This document shows, one piece after another, positions 1-5,455 of a stretch of DNA of 8,990 bases. The notes under the pieces are model-generated. The model made no database searches, was not told the DNA's origin, and saw only the letters and a list, made by a program, of their open reading frames with translations. Each line of letters starts with the position of its first letter. Position 1 is the first letter of the stretch. The stretch spans positions 1 through 8,990 of the forward strand of contig JAENWH010000059.1 of NCBI GenBank assembly GCA_016650135.1, in the 5' to 3' direction. The translations under genes were made by a program, and so were the position numbers. This DNA comes from Peptostreptococcaceae bacterium. Its GTDB lineage: Bacteria; Bacillota_A; Clostridia; Peptostreptococcales; Anaerovoracaceae.

Positions 1-1
1 A

Positions 2-292
2 GCTGTTTACGGGTGCCTTTTGATATATGTACTTTCCTGGATGGTCGTCGGTCTGAAGATTGTATCGGAAGATGCCATGCTTTTAAATGTACAGGCTATC
101 ATCGAGTTTGTCCTTGCGGTACAAGGCTTTGCGGTTGTGATGTATACGACAAAACATAATAAAATGAATAAAGTTTTAAGATGGGTCATTTATATTATGC
201 TATTTGTATCTCCTTTCGGCAGAAAATTTTTAGCACTCTTTGGATTTTTGGACTTGCTGGTAGGAATACGACAAAAATTAGAAAAAAAGTGA
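2..292 (+). CDS. DUF2232/YybS-like membrane protein, C-terminal fragment
   Basis: The frame is open from base 2 to the TGA at 290-292, giving the last 96 residues of a protein whose start lies upstream of the window. The fragment is strongly hydrophobic: one helix lies around residues 5-18, a second around 30-50 and a third around 58-72. A short basic tail follows (LVGIRQKLEKK). The ending, a small hydrophobic stretch followed by a Leu-Asp and a charged R/K tail, resembles the C-terminus of YybS/DUF2232 integral membrane proteins. In Bacillus and relatives, YybS is encoded directly upstream of gdpP, and that neighbour relation is the main support for the call. Its biochemical role is not established; DUF2232 proteins are multi-pass membrane proteins. 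An internal TTG at 20 is not a likely start, because the frame stays open upstream and the family is much longer. Family confidence is moderate because only the tail is visible. Confidence 0.65.
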   Translation, partial: AVYGCLLIYVLSWMVVGLKIVSEDAMLLNVQAIIEFVLAVQGFAVVMYTTKHNKMNKVLRWVIYIMLFVSPFGRKFLALFGFLDLLVGIRQKLEKK

Positions 293-317
293 AAAAGTAG
301 TTGCTTTATGGTATAAT
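289..317 (+). promoter_or_regulatory. Predicted sigma-A promoter for the gdpP operon
   Basis: A perfect TATAAT lies at 312-317 and is preceded by TG at 309-310, forming an extended -10 element. A weak -35-like GTGAAA (4 of 6 matches to TTGACA) lies at 289-294 with the ideal 17-nt spacing. It overlaps the stop codon of the upstream membrane-protein gene. Transcription would start near 324, leaving a leader of about 50 nt before the gdpP ATG. I see no riboswitch-like or terminator-like structure in that leader. This is the only convincing promoter I found in the window. Confidence 0.7.
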
Positions 318-363
318 ATGTTTTCAGCAAATCTATATTTTGGACAAAAAATCAATCAAATTT

Positions 364-369
364 GAGGAG
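364..369 (+). promoter_or_regulatory. Ribosome binding site of gdpP
   Basis: GAGGAG ends 5 nt before the ATG at 375. It fixes the short start of this gene: the in-frame triplet at 363-365 is TGA, so no upstream start could add the membrane helices normally found in the family. Confidence 0.8.
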
Positions 370-374
370 ATGAA

Positions 375-2132
375 ATGGCAGAAAAAAGAATAGAAAAATT
401 GCTGGCCGCGTATGTCCCCATCCCTATGTGTATTATCAACTCAAACGGGAAGGTAACCAGAGCGAGCGGGAAAATTGATGAGGTTTTCAAATATGATGGT
501 ATAAAAGATGCGGACATTTTTGCATTAACAGGGATTAAGTTTGCTGATTTCTTAAAAAGTGCAAAAGGGGAAAAGAATCTTATACTTGATAGAAATGACA
601 AAAAATTCAAAATCCAGGTTTCAAGTATAGGAGAAGAAGAGGATTCATCTTTTGGACTTTATTTTATTGATGTTACCAATTATGAAACCCTGAAAGTAAA
701 ATATAATGATGAAAAACCTTGTATAGCAACAATTAATGTTGATAATTTCGATGAACTGACTTCTAATAATTCGGACGAAACGAGACTTTCAATTATTTCA
801 AATGTTGATAAAACCATCAGACAATGGTGTTTGAAAATTAATGCATCTATTACAAAGCATAAGGAGCATATGTATTTTATTGTTTTTGAAAATCAGTACA
901 TGGAAAAACTTGTTGAAAGTAAATTCCCAATTCTTGATGATATAAGAGAAATTGAAACAGATGCTGATTTCCCTGTAACGCTTAGTATTGGTATTGGAGT
1001 TGGCGGCAAAACGCCGGCACAAACAGATCAATATGCTACAGATGCTTTGGATTTAGCCCTTGGAAGAGGCGGGGATCAGGCAGTAGTAAAAAAAGGAAGC
1101 AAAATTGAATATTATGGCGGCAAGATGCAAACTGTTGAGAAAGGGAATAAAGGCAAATCAAGAATAGTTGCCCATGCGCTCAGACAGTTAATTGATCAGT
1201 CATCTAAGGTTTTAATTATGGGACATAAATATCCGGATATGGATTCTTTTGGTTCTGCGCTTGGTATTTTCAGGATTGCTGCGGCTAGAAACAAGGAAGC
1301 TCATATAATAATTAATGCTTATAACGAAACCCTACAGGAAGTTTACTCGCTTGCCAGGGAAAAAGAGACATATAGTTTTATAAATAATGAAAAAGCACTT
1401 GCTCTTGTGGATAAAGAGACACTGGTTGTTGTCTTGGATACCCATAGACCCAGTTTGGTTGAATGCCAGGAACTTCTGGAGGAAACAGATAGGATAGCAT
1501 TGATAGATCACCATAGAAGGGCAGAAGACAGTATCGAAAATGCAACTCTTGCATATATGGAGCCTTATGCATCATCAACATCAGAACTGGTGACAGAGAT
1601 TCTTCAATATTCCCTTGAGAAAAAAAGCATTGTTAAATTTGAGGCTGAAGCGTTATTGGCAGGAATTACAGTTGATACAAACAGATTTTCTGTAAAAACA
1701 GGTGTCAGAACTTTCGAAGCAGCTTCCTGGTTAAGACGTTCAGGCGCTGACACAACAAGTGTTAAACGTTATTTTCAAACGGATGTTGAATCTTTCAAAC
1801 TCAGGGCGAATGCCATAGTAAATGCCAAGATTTCTAATGAAGGAATAGCCTATTCAGTATGCGAAGGTTTTCACCCTGACATGCAGGTGATCAGTGCGCA
1901 GGCAGCGGACGAACTTTTGACAATAAAGGGTGTCAAAGCCAGTTTTGTTGCAGGGACTTCAGAAATTGGTAAAACTGTAATAAGTGCAAGGTCGCTGGGG
2001 GAAATAAACGTACAAACGGTTATGGAGAAACTGAGCGGAGGAGGGCATTTGACAACTGCCGGAGCACAAGTGAAAATTGTACCGGAAGAGGCGCTCGCCT
2101 ATATACAAAAGGAAATGAAGAAAAATTTATAA
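375..2132 (+). CDS. gdpP: Cyclic-di-AMP phosphodiesterase GdpP, form lacking N-terminal membrane helices
   Basis: GdpP hydrolyses c-di-AMP to pApA and so controls potassium and osmotic balance and cell-wall stress tolerance in Firmicutes. The 585-residue product has a PAS-like domain at about 8-105, a degenerate GGDEF domain at about 115-250 with no GG(D/E)EF motif, and a DHH/DHHA1 phosphodiesterase at about 275-580. Metal-site motifs are intact: HKYPDMD at 284-290, DTH at 355-357, DHH at 378-380, D434 in TVDTNRF, and GGGH at 555-558. The degenerate GGDEF ends in the family-typical stretch LDLALGRGGDQ at 226-235. Typical members have about 650-660 residues and begin with two membrane helices. 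Here the PAS region starts almost at the initiator Met and no hydrophobic helix precedes it. The gene follows a dedicated promoter, and rplI starts 16 nt after its stop, as in other Firmicutes. The enzyme call is firm. Cytosolic location is inferred from the missing helices. Confidence 0.95.
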   Translation: MAEKRIEKLLAAYVPIPMCIINSNGKVTRASGKIDEVFKYDGIKDADIFALTGIKFADFLKSAKGEKNLILDRNDKKFKIQVSSIGEEEDSSFGLYFIDVTNYETLKVKYNDEKPCIATINVDNFDELTSNNSDETRLSIISNVDKTIRQWCLKINASITKHKEHMYFIVFENQYMEKLVESKFPILDDIREIETDADFPVTLSIGIGVGGKTPAQTDQYATDALDLALGRGGDQAVVKKGSKIEYYGGKMQTVEKGNKGKSRIVAHALRQLIDQSSKVLIMGHKYPDMDSFGSALGIFRIAAARNKEAHIIINAYNETLQEVYSLAREKETYSFINNEKALALVDKETLVVVLDTHRPSLVECQELLEETDRIALIDHHRRAEDSIENATLAYMEPYASSTSELVTEILQYSLEKKSIVKFEAEALLAGITVDTNRFSVKTGVRTFEAASWLRRSGADTTSVKRYFQTDVESFKLRANAIVNAKISNEGIAYSVCEGFHPDMQVISAQAADELLTIKGVKASFVAGTSEIGKTVISARSLGEINVQTVMEKLSGGGHLTTAGAQVKIVPEEALAYIQKEMKKNL

Positions 2133-2147
2133 CAGGAGGCAAATAAT

Positions 2148-2591
2148 ATGATAATAATACTACTGAAGGACGTAAAAGGAACGGGAAAAACAGGAGAAGT
2201 TGTAAAGGTCAGCGATGGATACGCAAGAAACCTTTTGATTCCAAAAGGCTTTGCGATGGAAGCGACAGAAGGAAATGTAAGAAGTCTGGAAAAGCAGAAA
2301 TCAATAGCTGAAGGGAAAAAGGCTGATGAACTTTCGATAGCAAAAGAATTAGCAGAAAAAATAGGCAACTTAAGTGTTCATATTAAAACCAAGTCTGGAG
2401 AAGGCGGTAAATTATTCGGATCAATTACTTCAAAAGATATAGCGGAAGCTTTAAAAGAGCAACATAAAATTGACATTGATAAGAAAAAATTCCTGATGCC
2501 AAATCCCATTAAAACGGCAGGCGAAACAACAGTTGAGATAAAAATTTTCCATGAAGTAGTGGCCACCTTAAAAGTGGGCATTAATGTGTAA
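2148..2591 (+). CDS. rplI: Large-subunit ribosomal protein bL9
   Basis: bL9 binds 23S rRNA near the L1 stalk and helps maintain translational fidelity. The product is 147 residues, close to the usual 148-150. The N-terminal RNA-binding domain carries the family signature at about residues 13-40: GKTGEVVKVSDGYARN followed by LLIPKGFA. A long charged connecting helix follows at about 41-75. The C-terminal domain contains the conserved GGKLFGSITSKDIAEAL, starting near residue 85. AGGAGG at 2134-2139, 8 nt before the ATG, is the strongest Shine-Dalgarno in the window, as expected for a ribosomal protein. It sits between gdpP and dnaB, the standard Firmicutes arrangement, and has no promoter of its own that I can see. 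Confidence 0.98.
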   Translation: MIIILLKDVKGTGKTGEVVKVSDGYARNLLIPKGFAMEATEGNVRSLEKQKSIAEGKKADELSIAKELAEKIGNLSVHIKTKSGEGGKLFGSITSKDIAEALKEQHKIDIDKKKFLMPNPIKTAGETTVEIKIFHEVVATLKVGINV

Positions 2592-2603
2592 GCGGAGTAA
2601 GAT

Positions 2604-3932
2604 ATGATTGAAAGAATTCCACCTCATAATGAAGAAGCAGAGAAATCAGTATTAGGAGCGGCCATGTTAAGCAAGGACGCTTTGTTTGATGTGATGGAAG
2701 AAGTAAGATCTCAAGATTTCTATAATGAGTTGCATAAAGAAATTTTTGAAGCCATTTCAGATTTATTCAAAAAGAGCTCTCCAGTAGACACGCTGACTGT
2801 ATCAGAGGAATTGAAAAGAAGAAAATCCCTGGAGATGGTTGGTGGAAGAGCCTATGTCGCTTCACTTTCAGTTTCAGTACCATCCACCTCAAATGCAAGA
2901 CAGTATGCTAAAATTGTTGCGGAAAAAGCTGCACTTAGAAACCTGATTTCGAAGGCAGTGGAAATAATAGACAAGGGCTACCAGGAAAAGCAGGCGGCAG
3001 AAGAAGTTCTGGACTTTGCAGAACGAGGAATTTTTGAAATTGCGCAGCAAAGGCAAAGAAAAGATTTTTCGCCTCTTAAAGATGTGCTTTTAGAAAATAT
3101 AAATATGATTGATAAAATGTCACAGCTGGAAGGAAATCTTACCGGTGTTACATCGGGGTTTATTGATCTGGATGCAAAAACCTCCGGATTTCAAAAGTCC
3201 GATCTTATCATTATCGCGGCAAGACCTGCAATGGGGAAAACCGCTTTTGCATTAAATATAGCGCAGCAGGCAGCAATAAAAGGAAACGCAAAGGTTTTAG
3301 TTTTCAGTATGGAAATGTCCAAAGAGCAGCTGGGGCAGAGATTGCTTTCCATGGAATCAAGAATAGAAATGCAGAAACTTAAAACAGGGGACCTGGAAAG
3401 AAAAGACTGGGATCAGATTAGTATAGCAATGGACAACCTTTCTAAGGCGAACATATTTATTGATGATACTCCTGGTATAACTGTAATGGAAATTAAAAAT
3501 AAATGTCGAAGGCTGAAGGCTGAAAAAGGCTTGGATATGGTCATTGTTGACTATCTTCAATTAATGTCAATTGAAGGCAAAACGGACAACAGACAGCAGG
3601 AGATTACAGCTCTTTCGAGGTATTTGAAGCTGCTGGCAAGAGAAATGGATTGCCCTGTCCTTGTGCTCTCTCAACTGTCACGTGCACCTGAGCAAAGGAC
3701 AGATCACAGGCCGGTGCTTTCTGACCTTAGAGAGTCAGGAGCTATTGAACAGGATGCGGATATTGTTATATTTCTTTACAGGGATGAATATTACAACCCG
3801 GAGGATACAGAAAAACCTGGAGTATGCGAAGTGATTATTTCAAAGCAAAGAAGTGGCCCTACGGGTTCGGTAGATTTGACCTGGCTTGGCAAATACACAA
3901 GGTTTGTTGATAAAAGTAATTTGGGGAGGTAA
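2604..3932 (+). CDS. dnaB: Replicative DNA helicase DnaB (called DnaC in Bacillus)
   Basis: This is the hexameric helicase that unwinds DNA ahead of the replication fork using ATP. The 442-residue product has the usual length. The N-terminal domain (about 1-105) begins with the typical PPHNEEAEKSVLGA. A linker helix region (about 105-170) is followed by the RecA-like motor domain (about 178-440). Visible motifs are Walker A ARPAMGKT at 206-213, Walker B ending in VIVDYLQLM with D316, and the LSQLSR motif with Q357. The conserved SDLRESGAIEQDADIV lies at about 373-388. KQR at 414-416 is the expected arginine-finger region. No intein or insertion interrupts it. GGAG at 2594-2597 precedes the ATG by 6 nt, and the gene starts 12 nt after rplI ends. 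A DnaD-type primosome gene two genes downstream fits a shared replication role. Confidence 0.98.
   Translation: MIERIPPHNEEAEKSVLGAAMLSKDALFDVMEEVRSQDFYNELHKEIFEAISDLFKKSSPVDTLTVSEELKRRKSLEMVGGRAYVASLSVSVPSTSNARQYAKIVAEKAALRNLISKAVEIIDKGYQEKQAAEEVLDFAERGIFEIAQQRQRKDFSPLKDVLLENINMIDKMSQLEGNLTGVTSGFIDLDAKTSGFQKSDLIIIAARPAMGKTAFALNIAQQAAIKGNAKVLVFSMEMSKEQLGQRLLSMESRIEMQKLKTGDLERKDWDQISIAMDNLSKANIFIDDTPGITVMEIKNKCRRLKAEKGLDMVIVDYLQLMSIEGKTDNRQQEITALSRYLKLLAREMDCPVLVLSQLSRAPEQRTDHRPVLSDLRESGAIEQDADIVIFLYRDEYYNPEDTEKPGVCEVIISKQRSGPTGSVDLTWLGKYTRFVDKSNLGR
3923..3929 (+). promoter_or_regulatory. Ribosome binding site embedded in the dnaB 3' end, sets the DUF1858 start
   Basis: GGGGAGG lies in the last two sense codons of dnaB (Gly-Arg), immediately before its TAA, and 7 nt ahead of the ATG at 3937. 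It favours that ATG over an in-frame TTG at 3886 inside dnaB. Overlap of the stop codon and the next gene's ribosome binding site suggests translational coupling. Confidence 0.8.
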
Positions 3933-3936
3933 AAAA

Positions 3937-4134
3937 ATGATTGTTACTGAGAATATGAAAGTTTGTGACGTTCTGGAAATGGATGATAATTTAGAAGGAA
4001 TTTTTATGAAGCATGGCTTGAATTGTGCTGGTTGTCCAGGTGCAAATCAGGAAACAATTATAGAAGCCGTTGAAGGACATGGAATTGGTTTGGAAATTTT
4101 ACTGGAAGATATCAATAAAGCGCTTTTAAAATAA
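3937..4134 (+). CDS. DUF1858 small CxxC protein
   Basis: The product is 65 residues long. It matches the DUF1858 pattern, a compact helical domain found alone in anaerobes or as a module beside hybrid-cluster and other redox proteins. Key features are a VCDVLEMD-like opening, the GIFMKHGLNCAGCPG core with C30 and C33 as a CxxC pair, and an EAVEGHGI segment before the C-terminal helix. The cysteine pair suggests a redox-active disulfide or metal/cluster contact, but no biochemical role can be assigned from sequence. The start is ATG 3937 because of the strong ribosome binding site at 3923-3929. The TTG at 3886 would add 17 residues that overlap dnaB and do not look like the family. It lies 4 nt after dnaB and 16 nt before the DnaD-type gene, so it is probably co-expressed with replication genes. 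Confidence 0.85.
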   Translation: MIVTENMKVCDVLEMDDNLEGIFMKHGLNCAGCPGANQETIIEAVEGHGIGLEILLEDINKALLK

Positions 4135-4139
4135 AGATT

Positions 4140-4144
4140 GGGAG
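4140..4144 (+). promoter_or_regulatory. Ribosome binding site deciding a TTG start
   Basis: GGGAG lies 6 nt ahead of TTG at 4151. It supports TTG rather than an internal ATG as the start of the DnaD-type gene. The first later in-frame ATG is codon 29, inside the conserved N-terminal domain. Confidence 0.65.
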
Positions 4145-4150
4145 AATATT

Positions 4151-5455
4151 TTGCAGAAGAATTTTTTTAAAAAACAGGTAAAAGAGGCGTTTTTATTTGA
4201 TACAGAAGTAGAAAACCTTTTTATAAGTGAATATATGATTGCTGCACCTGGAGATTTCGTGAAGGTTTATCTCTTTGCTTTAATGTATACGGATTTAGAG
4301 CAGGACATTACAAATGAAACGATTGCAAAGCAGTTGGATCTTCAAATAGAAGAAGTCTTAAAAGCCTGGACTTATTGGGAAGGCCTCGGAATTGTTAAAA
4401 AGAATTATACGAATCCTGAAGACAAATTCAGATATCAAATAGAGCTTTTAAATTTAAAAGAACTGGTATATGTGAAGAATTCAAAAAAGAAGCGATCCAG
4501 CCAGGCAATTACGGAAGGAACAAAAATATTATTGGAAGATAAAGAAATCAAAGATATGTATGCGACAATTGAAAAGGTTACAGGACGGCTGCTTGGGGGG
4601 AAAGAGCCTGTGGAAATCATGACCTGGATTTCCGAATATGGAGCGACACCGGAGATGATTGTATATGCCTATTCCTATTGCGTCAAAACCAGAAAAAAGG
4701 AGAATGTTAAATATATTGGAGCAGTTGTGAAAGAATGGTCGATGAAGGGTCTGCTGGATATTATAAAAATTGAAGAATATTTAGAAGAAATTGATAACAG
4801 ACATTATTTATATAAAAGAATATTAAAATCCTTGGGTTTTATGAGAAACGCCACGGAAGAGGAGCAAAGACTGATTGATAGCTGGTTTGATGAAATGGGA
4901 TTTGGTATCGATAAAATACTGGAGGCTTGTGGGAAAACAAGCGGGATCCCAAACCCGAATATGAATTATGTGAATAAAATATTAAAAAACTGGCATGAAG
5001 GAAACAACAAACCTGGTGAGGGTGAAAGGAGCAAAGGAGCAGGGGCTCCGTCCATCTTCAAGTATTATGATACAATAAGAGAAAAAGTGGAGAAGCAGGC
5101 GACCGATCGAAAAAATACTGTCTACAGGGAGTTTCCGAGAATTAAAGAAATAGATGAAGAACTGAGAAACTGCGGAATGCAAATCTCCAGAATGATGGTT
5201 TCAGGATCGGCCAACTCTAAAGATCAAATAAAAGCATTAAAGAAAAAAGCGGATATATTAGGAGAAGAAAAGGTGTTTCTGTTAACAGAAAACAACATGA
5301 AGAAAGATTATTTGGAAATAGAGTACAGGTGTACAGAGTGTAAAGACACTGGCACAAATGATATGGGGGAACGTTGCAGTTGCTTTAAGAAGCGGCTTAA
5401 CGAAGTTGAGGAATGGCAAAAACAATTAAAAGAATCAAAAAAAGAATTGAACTGA
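4151..5455 (+). CDS. DnaD-domain primosome protein with C-terminal helicase-loader N-domain, no AAA+ ATPase
   Basis: DnaD-family proteins help open DNA and recruit the helicase loader during replication initiation and restart in Firmicutes. The 434-residue product has a winged-helix-like N-domain (about 20-110). Two DnaD/DnaB_2 repeats follow: the first at about 130-205 (EKVTGRLLGGKEP...YIGAVVKEW), the second at about 217-282, ending in the hallmark NPNMNYVNKILKNW. After a Gly/Lys-rich linker (about 283-300), residues 303-434 resemble the N-domain of Clostridial DnaC/DnaI-type helicase loaders. They show PRIKEIDEEL at 329-338, LLTENNMKKDYLEIEYRC at 377-394, and a probable zinc site C394-x2-C397...C409-x-C411 around CKDTG. 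The ATPase domain that should follow is absent; the frame stops 23 residues after C411. The start is TTG, supported by GGGAG at 4140-4144. The gene overlaps the next by 43 nt. DnaD assignment is firm; the loader-N assignment is good. Confidence 0.88.
   Translation: MQKNFFKKQVKEAFLFDTEVENLFISEYMIAAPGDFVKVYLFALMYTDLEQDITNETIAKQLDLQIEEVLKAWTYWEGLGIVKKNYTNPEDKFRYQIELLNLKELVYVKNSKKKRSSQAITEGTKILLEDKEIKDMYATIEKVTGRLLGGKEPVEIMTWISEYGATPEMIVYAYSYCVKTRKKENVKYIGAVVKEWSMKGLLDIIKIEEYLEEIDNRHYLYKRILKSLGFMRNATEEEQRLIDSWFDEMGFGIDKILEACGKTSGIPNPNMNYVNKILKNWHEGNNKPGEGERSKGAGAPSIFKYYDTIREKVEKQATDRKNTVYREFPRIKEIDEELRNCGMQISRMMVSGSANSKDQIKALKKKADILGEEKVFLLTENNMKKDYLEIEYRCTECKDTGTNDMGERCSCFKKRLNEVEEWQKQLKESKKELN

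Noticed and set aside
1917..1922. TTGACA boxes inside genes (also 2469-2474) as internal promoters
   Set aside because: No -10-like hexamer lies at 16-18 nt downstream of either.
2099..2368. 89-codon open frame on the - strand across the gdpP/rplI junction
   Set aside because: It is antisense to well-identified rplI and the gdpP end, with no recognisable domain.
3886..3936. TTG start that would extend the DUF1858 protein by 17 residues
   Set aside because: It lies inside dnaB with no ribosome binding site, whereas GGGGAGG at 3923-3929 is ideally placed for ATG 3937.
5437..5443. The A-run read purely as a sequencing error that splits one gene
   Set aside because: Both genes end and begin with sensible products, and a DnaD-M23 fusion has no precedent that I know of; kept only as a check within the slippage finding.
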